Of a DNA stretch of 11,936 nt, positions 6,535-11,936 are shown in pieces. Each line of letters begins with the position of its first letter. Within the stretch, counting starts at the first letter, position 1. The notes under the pieces were generated by a model. It ran no database searches. It was not told where the DNA came from and saw only the letters and a list, made by a program, of their open reading frames with translations. The position numbers and the translations under genes were made by a program. The stretch covers positions 1 to 11,936 of the forward strand of contig JAGPBG010000028.1 in assembly GCA_018063485.1 (NCBI GenBank), written 5' to 3'. The DNA is from Cypionkella sp. Lineage in GTDB: Bacteria; Pseudomonadota; Alphaproteobacteria; Rhodobacterales; Rhodobacteraceae.

Positions 6535-6732
6535 TCAAGTCTCCTCTTTTCGGTTGCGTACAGGGGTAGTCCACCACAAAGATCTGAACTTGTCACGCAA
6601 TCTTCAAGGCTTGACTTGCGACATTTCCAGGCAGTTGGGCCGTTTGCGTTTGAATTGCAGCAAAATTGGTTGCTGCCACCTTTGGTTGATGGCGAATTCT
6701 GATTTCCCTGATCAAGACAAGATGCAAAGGCT
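6535..6732. other. 198-bp intergenic region with a 7-bp hairpin
   Basis: Lies between the TrmN6-like stop and the YdcH start on the minus strand. Besides the YdcH ribosome binding site, the only structure I see is GCAGCAA (6657-6663) paired with TTGCTGC (6670-6676) around a 6-base AATTGG loop. It has no following T-run on either strand, so it could be a weak terminator for the methyltransferase gene or an operator. The stretch is less GC-rich than its surroundings. I find no convincing gene in it. Confidence 0.5.
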
Positions 6733-7491
6733 TCAGACGAATCTCGCTGAAAGCGGCGCACCGTGGCGCAGGACTTCGCTGGCGGCGGGGGTATAACTTT
6801 CGCGGTCGCCGTCATGGGCCGGACCTTGGTGCAGCACGAAGGGTGCGAGCAGGCGAAAGGCCCCGCGCCCTCCTTTACGGGCGCGCAGCAGGATACGAAG
6901 GGCGGCGCGGCCCTCACGCGCAGCAAGCGGCAAAACGGCGGCAGAGCCCATGCGGGGCGCAAGGGCGGTCAGCACTTCGGGCAGGCCGTCTGCGCCACAG
7001 ATCAGGGTCAGCCAGCCACCGGGATTGAGGCGGCGGGCAGCAGTCTGCACCCAATCGCCCAACGGGGTTTCACGGCGCAGGGCGGTGTCGCGGATGCCCA
7101 AGGGCGAGGGTGTGCCGCCTTGGGGGTAATAGGGTGGATTGGTGATGACATGATCAAAGCCACGCCGCAGGGCGCGCGGCATGTCGGCCAGATCGCCACA
7201 TTCGATCTCGGCGGTGAAGCCATTGGCGATCACATTGCGCCGGGCCAGATCGGCGTAGCCGGGTTGCAGTTCCAGACCTGCAAGCACCAGATCGGGGACG
7301 CGGGCGGCAAGGCATAGCATTGCCGCCCCGGCACCGCAGCCCAGATCAAGCACCGATTGCCCTGATTGCGCCGGGCAGGCGGCGGCCAAGAGCACAGGGT
7401 CAGTTGCGGCGCGGTAACCTTTGATCGGCTGCAACAAATGCAGGCGACCACAGAGGAACGCGTCATGTGAAAGCTGTTCTTCGGAGAACAT
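6733..7491 (-). CDS. TrmN6-like SAM-dependent methyltransferase
   Basis: Cytoplasmic class I methyltransferase of 252 residues resembling tRNA1(Val) adenine-37 N6-methyltransferase (TrmN6/YfiC). N-terminal QPIKGYRAATDPVLLAA (21-37) is the signature before the fold. Motif I is VLDLGCGAG at 47-55, the acidic motif II residue is E74 in GLELQPG, and the catalytic NPPYY at 118-122 is the N6-adenine or glutamine type. The C-terminus YTPAASEVLRHGA is also seen in the family. The start at 7491 directly follows the DUF2007 stop (TGAATG), so translation is likely coupled. The substrate tRNA is inferred from family resemblance; an RNA or protein glutamine target cannot be excluded. Confidence 0.88.
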   Translation of the reverse strand: MFSEEQLSHDAFLCGRLHLLQPIKGYRAATDPVLLAAACPAQSGQSVLDLGCGAGAAMLCLAARVPDLVLAGLELQPGYADLARRNVIANGFTAEIECGDLADMPRALRRGFDHVITNPPYYPQGGTPSPLGIRDTALRRETPLGDWVQTAARRLNPGGWLTLICGADGLPEVLTALAPRMGSAAVLPLAAREGRAALRILLRARKGGRGAFRLLAPFVLHQGPAHDGDRESYTPAASEVLRHGAPLSARFV

Positions 7492-7707
7492 TCAAAGCCC
7501 GTCAGGAATGTCGTTGTCGCGAATGGTGGTGGTGGCGCGCAAGTGATCGCGCTCGGCCACCATCAGGCGGCGCGGCAATATGCCGATGCCCCCTTCAAAG
7601 ACGCTCATGTGGACGTCCAGAACAAAGCTGTCTATACCCTCCCCGTCAAGCATGGCTTGGGCGAAGGCGATCACGGTGGGGTCGTTGGTCTTGAGCAACA
7701 GCTTCAT
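7492..7707 (-). CDS. DUF2007 family small protein
   Basis: A 71-residue soluble protein: MKLLLKTNDPTVIAFAQAML at the N-terminus, then GIDSFVLDVHMSVFEGG, then ILPRRLMVAERDHLRAT. This beta-alpha-beta pattern with the PRRLMV...D strand is that of DUF2007, sometimes described as a putative signal-transducing protein. Its function is unknown. It is the first gene of a minus-strand unit with the TrmN6-like gene, which begins at the very next base after its stop. No Shine-Dalgarno is evident before the ATG (preceding bases CTCGGCAGT). A candidate promoter would place the RNA start almost at the ATG. The divergent polyprenyl synthase starts 59 bp away. Confidence 0.88.
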   Translation of the reverse strand: MKLLLKTNDPTVIAFAQAMLDGEGIDSFVLDVHMSVFEGGIGILPRRLMVAERDHLRATTTIRDNDIPDGL

Positions 7708-7715
7708 ACTGCCGA

Positions 7716-7743
7716 GTTATGCGGGCTTTCGCCGCAATGTCGA
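7716..7743 (-). promoter_or_regulatory. candidate promoter of the DUF2007-methyltransferase unit
   Basis: On the minus strand, TCGACA (complement of 7738-7743) matches TTGACA at five of six positions. After 16 bases, CATAAC (complement of 7716-7721) matches TATAAT at four of six. The predicted RNA start is near 7709, two bases from the DUF2007 ATG. That fits the missing ribosome binding site and would make the message nearly leaderless. The prediction is by eye only. Confidence 0.35.
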
Positions 7744-7755
7744 GGCCTGATGAAT

Positions 7756-7760
7756 GGGGA
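7756..7760 (+). promoter_or_regulatory. ribosome binding site deciding the GTG start of the polyprenyl synthase
   Basis: GGGGA at 7756-7760 is followed by six bases (ATTAAA) and then GTG at 7767. This favours the GTG over the upstream in-frame ATGs at 7719 and 7737, which have no such site. The GTG also yields an N-terminus (MSETAQKPHDRLA) like that of related polyprenyl synthases. Confidence 0.75.
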
Positions 7761-7766
7761 ATTAAA

Positions 7767-8762
7767 GTGAGTGAAACGGCGCAGAAACCGCATGACCGTC
7801 TGGCCGTCTATCTGGCCACGGATATGGAGGCGGTAAACGCCCTGATCCGTGAGCGGATGGCCAGCAAGCACGCGCCCCGGATTCCGCAAGTTACGGCGCA
7901 TCTGGTTGAAGCGGGCGGCAAACGCTTGCGTCCGATGCTGACGCTGGCTGCGGCGCGGCTGTGTGGCTATGGCGGGCCATTTCATGTGCATCTGGCGGCA
8001 ACGGTAGAGTTCATTCACACGGCGACCTTGCTGCATGATGATGTGGTGGATGAAAGCGCGCGGCGGCGGGGGCGGCCGACAGCGAACTTGCTTTGGGACA
8101 ATAAATCCAGCGTCTTGGTGGGCGACTATCTGTTTTCCCGCTCCTTCCAGTTGATGGTGGAAACCGGGTCTTTGCGGGTGTTGGACATTCTGGCCAATGC
8201 CTCGGCCACCATAGCCGAAGGTGAGGTGCTGCAACTGACGGCGGCACAGGATCTGGCGACCACCGAAGAGGTCTATCTGCAAGTGGTGCGTGGCAAGACC
8301 GCAGCTTTGTTTTCGGCGGCAACCGAGTCGGGGGCCGTGATTGCCGGTGCCGATGAGGCTGTGGTGCGCGCGTTCTTTACCTATGGTGATGCCTTGGGGA
8401 TCGCGTTTCAGATCGTTGACGATCTGTTGGATTATGGCGGCACTGCCGCAGCGATCGGCAAGAATGTCGGCGACGATTTCCGTGAGCGGAAACTAACGCT
8501 GCCGGTGATCAAGGCGGTGGCAAAGGCCGATGCAACCGAGCGCGCTTTTTGGGTGAGGGTGATCGAAAAGGGCCAGCAGGCCGAGGGCGATCTGGAACAG
8601 GCCATGGCACTCATGGTGCGGCATGGCGCGATGGAGGCCGCACGGGATGAGGCGCTGGTTTGGGTTGAGGTGGCCAAGGCCGCGTTGGCGGCCCTGCCGG
8701 ATCATCCCTTGCGTGAAATGCTTGGGGATTTGGCCGATTATGTTGTGGCGCGGATTTCCTGA
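7767..8762 (+). CDS. long-chain polyprenyl diphosphate synthase (quinone side chain)
   Basis: Trans-prenyltransferase, 331 residues, that extends farnesyl or geranylgeranyl diphosphate with isopentenyl diphosphate to make the isoprenoid tail of ubiquinone. Octaprenyl (IspB-type) or decaprenyl (DdsA-type) products are both possible, so no symbol is given. The two aspartate-rich motifs are intact: DDVVD at 91-95 in LLHDDVVDESARRRGR, and DDLLD at 218-222 in QIVDDLLDYGG. GGKRLRPML at 50-58 binds IPP. The residue five before the first motif is Ala (A86), as in long-chain enzymes, not a bulky Phe/Tyr stop. The GTG start is chosen on the Shine-Dalgarno at 7756. The 3' end overlaps the convergent ispE gene by 25 bp. 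No terminator is visible. Confidence 0.94.
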   Translation: MSETAQKPHDRLAVYLATDMEAVNALIRERMASKHAPRIPQVTAHLVEAGGKRLRPMLTLAAARLCGYGGPFHVHLAATVEFIHTATLLHDDVVDESARRRGRPTANLLWDNKSSVLVGDYLFSRSFQLMVETGSLRVLDILANASATIAEGEVLQLTAAQDLATTEEVYLQVVRGKTAALFSAATESGAVIAGADEAVVRAFFTYGDALGIAFQIVDDLLDYGGTAAAIGKNVGDDFRERKLTLPVIKAVAKADATERAFWVRVIEKGQQAEGDLEQAMALMVRHGAMEAARDEALVWVEVAKAALAALPDHPLREMLGDLADYVVARIS

Positions 8763-9646
8763 AGGGTGGGTTTGACGCGCGGTGTGTTCAGAACGCGCCC
8801 GGCGGCAGTCCACCAATCGGGATTGAATTTTCTGATCCGATTCGCCGCAGCCTCGGCTTCGGATGATGTCGCGAAAAGCGCAAAGCAAGTGGCCCCAGAT
8901 CCTGACATCCGGGAAATCAGGGCACCCGGTTGTTGGGCGAGGCTGGCGAGAACATCGGCGATGACGGGGGCCATGGTGATGGCGGGCGCTTGCAGATCAT
9001 TGCGTTGATGGCGCAGCCAAAGCGCGAGGTCGCTGGCGGTTTGCAAGTTTGGCAATGTGTCCGGCATGGGGAGATTGTTCTTATGGGCAAGTGCCCTGAA
9101 CACGGTTGGCGTTGGGACTGCAACGCCGGGGTTTGCCAAGGTGATCCAACAAGGCGGGATTTCGAGGGGAGAAAGCTGTTCGCCTGCGCCTCGCATTCGG
9201 GCGGGCTCCGAGGCGAGGCAGACAGGAACATCAGCGCCAAGTTCGCCGGCTCTTGCGGCGGCGATATCAAGATATTCATGCGCCAAAGTGGATGTCGGAG
9301 CGAATGCCGCAATGGTGCGGAATGTGGCGGCGGCATCGGCTGATCCACCGCCGAGTCCCGAGGCGACGGGGAGAGCTTTATGCAAGGTAAAGGCGAGGTG
9401 AGTGTCGGATGGCACCAGACGCGCGGCGCGCAGAACCAGATTGTCCGCCGAGGCGGGGATACTGGCTGCAAATGGGCCGGTAATGGTCAGCGTGGTTTCA
9501 TCGGCTGGCGTGGCGGTCAGCGTGTCGGCAATGGTGGCAAAGACCACCAGCGAATCCAGCAGGTGATAGCCATCGGCACGCTGCCCGGTGACGTGCAGCG
9601 TCAGATTGATCTTGGCACAGGCCTGTTCAGTTACCGTTTGCAGCAT
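8738..9646 (-). CDS. ispE: 4-diphosphocytidyl-2-C-methyl-D-erythritol kinase
   Basis: GHMP kinase of the non-mevalonate (MEP) pathway; phosphorylates CDP-methylerythritol with ATP in the cytoplasm. The 302-residue length fits the family. Visible: AKINLTLHVTGQRADGYHLLDS at the N-terminus with K12, the ATP loop PVASGLGGGSADAAA (93-107), catalytic D139 in ELGADVPVCL, and motif 3 RMSGSGATCFALF. The ATG at 9646 is the only sensible start. It lies 20 bp inside the end of the upstream TPR gene in another frame and has no clear Shine-Dalgarno, so it is probably translated by coupling. The 3' end overlaps the convergent polyprenyl synthase gene, another isoprenoid enzyme that uses products downstream of IspE. 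Confidence 0.97.
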   Translation of the reverse strand: MLQTVTEQACAKINLTLHVTGQRADGYHLLDSLVVFATIADTLTATPADETTLTITGPFAASIPASADNLVLRAARLVPSDTHLAFTLHKALPVASGLGGGSADAAATFRTIAAFAPTSTLAHEYLDIAAARAGELGADVPVCLASEPARMRGAGEQLSPLEIPPCWITLANPGVAVPTPTVFRALAHKNNLPMPDTLPNLQTASDLALWLRHQRNDLQAPAITMAPVIADVLASLAQQPGALISRMSGSGATCFALFATSSEAEAAANRIRKFNPDWWTAAGRVLNTPRVKPTLQEIRATT

Positions 9647-11348
9647 CGACAGCGTTCAGCGGCGCGGCCCCTTCTTCGGCCAAAACCGCATCAAGTCCCT
9701 TTCCCAGCTTTTTGCGAATACGGGCGGCGTCTTTCTCGGTTGGGCCAAAGGAGAGCGCGCGGTGCCATTGGAACTCGGCCTCGCGCGTGCGACCAACGGA
9801 CCAGTAAACATCCCCCAGATGGTCGGTGACGATTGGATCAACCGGCTCCAAAAGCGAGGCTTTCTCCATCGGGGCGAGGGCATCCGAATAGCGGCCAAGG
9901 CGGAAATAGGCCCAGGCCAGCGAGTCGATGATATAGCCCGAGTCCGGCCGCACCTTGACGGCGCGTTTGATCATATCCAGCGCCTCGTCAAGATTTTGAC
10001 CGCGATCAACATAGCTGTAGCCAAGATAGTTCAGTACTTGTGGCTCATCTGGCTGCAACTCCAATGCCTTGCGCATATCGGCCTCGGCCAGCGAGAATTC
10101 GTTTTGCCGCTCGCGACAGATGCCACGCGCATAAAACAGCGCCCAATTTTCCGGCCCCGGCTTGGGGATCATTGACAGGGCGGTGTCGTAAACCTTGATC
10201 GCCTCGACGAATTTTTCACTGGTGCGCAGGGCGTCGGCCAAGGCGGTTTGCACGTGCAGGATATGGCCATGGCTGCGGGCAAGTGATTGCAGCACTTCAA
10301 GTGCGGCCCCGGTCTTTCCGGCTGCACGCATGGATTCGGCACGGCCAATTTCGGCAACGAAATAGACCGGGTTCTCTGGCTTGATCTCGGAATAGGCGGC
10401 TGTCGCCATGTCGTATTGACCAAGCTGTTCCAACAGGCCTGCGGTGAGCAGAGCGGCGTCAGTATGTTCGGGGCGAAGGTGGCTCGCCGCGCGGGAATAG
10501 ATCAGCGTATATCCATCATCGGCCTGACCGTTCAAAGCCGTGGCGAGGGAAAAGAACACCTCGGCCAGCCCGTCGGTTGCATTGCGGGCAACATCGAATT
10601 CAATCGGCTCGCCCGCGGTCAGCCTGCGCCGGAGATCCTCGATTTGCGGGTCCAAGGTAGTTCCAAAAGCGCGATCAATATAGGCCAGTGCGTCTGCGTT
10701 ACGTTCCAACTGGCTCAGAATTTCGATATGGGCGATCACACCGCGGCGCATGACGGCAATTTCACCGGCGGCGCGGCCAGACAGAATCTCGTCGGACCCT
10801 TCGAAATCGCCGGCCGAGGCCAAGGCCAGCGCCTTGTGGTAAAGACCGAAGGCCTCCTGGCCCTTGGTTTTTGAAATCTTGTCGAACTCGGCCAGCGCAT
10901 CGGTCATGTGACCGGCTCCCAAAAGCGCCCAGGCGTGGATCAGGCTGTCGGTGAGTGCGCCAGCCACCTGTCCGGCCTTTTGCTCGGCCAGGATCCCCTC
11001 GAAATCACCGGATTTTGCCTTGGCGGTCAGGATCGCAATGGCGGCAGGTTGGCTTTTTGCCCCGGCCTTGGTCAACCGTTGGGCGGCATCGGCGGCAAGG
11101 CCAAATTCGCCGATTTCAAGATTGGCGAGAACCGCGCCTTGCAGCAGCGCGGGGTTTGCGGGGTCGCGCAACATGGCGCGGGTAAACCATGACGCGGCGG
11201 CTTGAAAATCAGAACCCGAGGCGGCAACCATCGCGGCAAGGTAAGCGCCTGAGTCCGGCTCAATTATGGCCTCTTCAGCCCGCAGAGGCACGGCAGCAAA
11301 GACCGAAATCAATAGTGCCGCCTTGAGCGGGAGGAAACGACGCGGCAT
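9627..11348 (-). CDS. exported tetratricopeptide-repeat protein
   Basis: A 573-residue TPR protein with a Sec-type signal peptide: MPRRFLPLKA, then hydrophobic ALLISVFAAV, with likely cleavage after LRA at residue 24. It should act in the periplasm or be attached to a membrane as a protein-protein scaffold. The clearest repeats are four tandem units at about 402-435, 437-470, 471-504 and 505-538. They carry the usual pattern, e.g. YARGICRERQNEFSLAEADM, NYLGYSYVDRG, DSLAWAYFRLGRYSDAL and DHLGDVYWSVGRTREAE. Earlier, more divergent repeats fill roughly 40-400. The start has AAGGAG about eight bases upstream (complement of 11357-11362). It sits between the ETF-QO and ispE genes, an order I recall as common in Rhodobacterales. 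Partner and function are unknown. Confidence 0.93.
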   Translation of the reverse strand: MPRRFLPLKAALLISVFAAVPLRAEEAIIEPDSGAYLAAMVAASGSDFQAAASWFTRAMLRDPANPALLQGAVLANLEIGEFGLAADAAQRLTKAGAKSQPAAIAILTAKAKSGDFEGILAEQKAGQVAGALTDSLIHAWALLGAGHMTDALAEFDKISKTKGQEAFGLYHKALALASAGDFEGSDEILSGRAAGEIAVMRRGVIAHIEILSQLERNADALAYIDRAFGTTLDPQIEDLRRRLTAGEPIEFDVARNATDGLAEVFFSLATALNGQADDGYTLIYSRAASHLRPEHTDAALLTAGLLEQLGQYDMATAAYSEIKPENPVYFVAEIGRAESMRAAGKTGAALEVLQSLARSHGHILHVQTALADALRTSEKFVEAIKVYDTALSMIPKPGPENWALFYARGICRERQNEFSLAEADMRKALELQPDEPQVLNYLGYSYVDRGQNLDEALDMIKRAVKVRPDSGYIIDSLAWAYFRLGRYSDALAPMEKASLLEPVDPIVTDHLGDVYWSVGRTREAEFQWHRALSFGPTEKDAARIRKKLGKGLDAVLAEEGAAPLNAVDAANGN

Positions 11349-11383
11349 CAGCCAAGCTCCTTGTCAACGGGTATCACGCTAAG

Positions 11384-11418
11384 GCCCATGCCGGGCATGT
11401 GCAATGTGCGCCATGGGC
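11384..11418. repeat. nested inverted repeats upstream of the TPR gene
   Basis: GCCCATG at 11384-11390 is complementary to CATGGGC at 11412-11418. Inside it CATGCC-G-GGCATG (11387-11399) is a near-complete palindrome, and ATGTGC is repeated at 11397 and 11405. The two folds compete for the same bases. The element lies in the 120-bp gap between the ETF-QO stop and the TPR start and has no T-run. It could be an operator, a weak terminator of the ETF-QO gene or an RNA switch-like leader. None of these is demonstrated. Confidence 0.4.
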
Positions 11419-11468
11419 GTTTCGCCTACAGCGCGCCGAGTTTGACTGAAATGACGGGATTTGTCAGA

Positions 11469-11936
11469 TCACATGTTGGGGTAGTTCGGGCCTCCACCGC
11501 CGATAGGCGTGGTCCAGTTGATGTTTTGGGACGGGTCTTTGATGTCGCAGGTCTTGCAATGGACGCAATTTTGAAAGTTGATCTGAAAGCGCGGCTCCTT
11601 GCCGTCTTCGGCGATCACCTCGTAAACCCCGGCAGGGCAATAGCGCTGGGCCGGTTCGGCATATAGCGGCAGGTTCACCGCAATCGGGATCGACGGGTCT
11701 TTGAGTTTCAGATGACAGGGTTGGTTCTCATCGTGATTGGTGCCGGAAAACGCCACGTTGGTCAGCCGATCAAACGACAACACGCCATCGGGTCTGGGAT
11801 AGTCGATTGGCGCGTAATCCTTGGCCAATCCAGTGGCCGCCGCGTCGGTCTTTCCATGTTTCAGCGTGCCAAGAATTGTCAGGCCAAAGGTATTGGCCCA
11901 CATATCGGCCCCGCCCAGCATCAGCGAGGGCAAGAG
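11469..11936 (-). CDS. electron transfer flavoprotein-ubiquinone oxidoreductase (C-terminal part)
   Basis: C-terminal 155 residues of ETF-QO (ETF dehydrogenase), which passes electrons from electron transfer flavoprotein to ubiquinone at the inner membrane during fatty acid and amino acid oxidation. The frame runs off the right edge, so the FAD domain and start are missing. The diagnostic iron-sulfur domain is complete: one Cys in [11 protein letters not shown], then three in [13 protein letters not shown], binding a [4Fe-4S] cluster. It is followed by [19 protein letters not shown], the highly conserved end of the family. The upstream part ([19 protein letters not shown]) also fits. The TPR gene follows on the same strand after 120 bp with no strong terminator between, so the two may be co-transcribed. 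Confidence 0.96.
   Translation of the reverse strand, partial: LLPSLMLGGADMWANTFGLTILGTLKHGKTDAAATGLAKDYAPIDYPRPDGVLSFDRLTNVAFSGTNHDENQPCHLKLKDPSIPIAVNLPLYAEPAQRYCPAGVYEVIAEDGKEPRFQINFQNCVHCKTCDIKDPSQNINWTTPIGGGGPNYPNM

Noticed and set aside
6361..6796. Two plus-strand frames covering the YdcH gene and the 198-bp gap
   Set aside because: The minus strand has a compact coiled-coil protein with a strong ribosome binding site, and the plus frames show no family features.
10287..10874. 195-codon plus-strand frame inside the TPR gene
   Set aside because: It lies antisense to the repeats, has no motif and no ribosome binding site; the minus-strand TPR protein with signal peptide explains the region.

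Overview
The window looks like chromosomal DNA from a Rhodobacterales-type alphaproteobacterium (Rhodobacter/Roseobacter relatives). This rests on high GC, strong third-position G/C bias, dense packing with overlapping genes, and a set of proteins typical of that group: PhaA/PhaB of the polyhydroxybutyrate pathway, a quinone-tail polyprenyl synthase, ETF-ubiquinone oxidoreductase next to a TPR protein and IspE, and DUF2007 next to a TrmN6-type methyltransferase. No mobile element, tRNA, rRNA, CRISPR array or prophage gene is visible. The genus assignment is inference from memory of these families; no search was run.

Left part (1-2147): the 3' part of a TlpA-like thioredoxin converges on tag (3-methyladenine DNA glycosylase I) with an 11-bp overlap. 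Divergent from tag is an EAL-domain protein whose active site has lost two important acidic residues, so it is probably a c-di-GMP sensor or scaffold, not a phosphodiesterase.

Middle part (2148-4205): phaA and phaB make acetoacetyl-CoA and then (R)-3-hydroxybutyryl-CoA for polyhydroxybutyrate. A perfect 14-bp-stem hairpin with a T-run lies between them, and a second terminator-like hairpin follows phaB. phaC is not in the window. Next (4272-6364) comes a two-gene unit: a soluble ATP-grasp ligase of the sugar-transfer-associated type, and a ten-helix YddG-like DMT exporter, joined by an ATGA overlap. This pair is the least understood part of the window and could be a make-and-export module.

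Right part (6365-11936): a minus-strand group encodes DUF2007, a TrmN6-like methyltransferase (TGAATG junction) and, after a 198-bp gap, a 55-residue YdcH/DUF465 protein that ends 2 bp from the exporter gene. The polyprenyl diphosphate synthase is read divergently from DUF2007 and ends inside the 3' end of ispE, with a 25-bp antisense overlap. ispE, a secreted TPR protein and the 3' part of the ETF-QO gene all run on the minus strand. IspE (MEP pathway), the polyprenyl synthase (ubiquinone side chain) and ETF-QO (reduces ubiquinone) are linked by isoprenoid and quinone metabolism, although they are not one operon.

Overall this is a mostly housekeeping region. The points worth a second look are the degenerate EAL protein, the ATP-grasp/exporter pair, the hairpin splitting phaA from phaB, the tight convergent overlaps and a possibly leaderless DUF2007 transcript.
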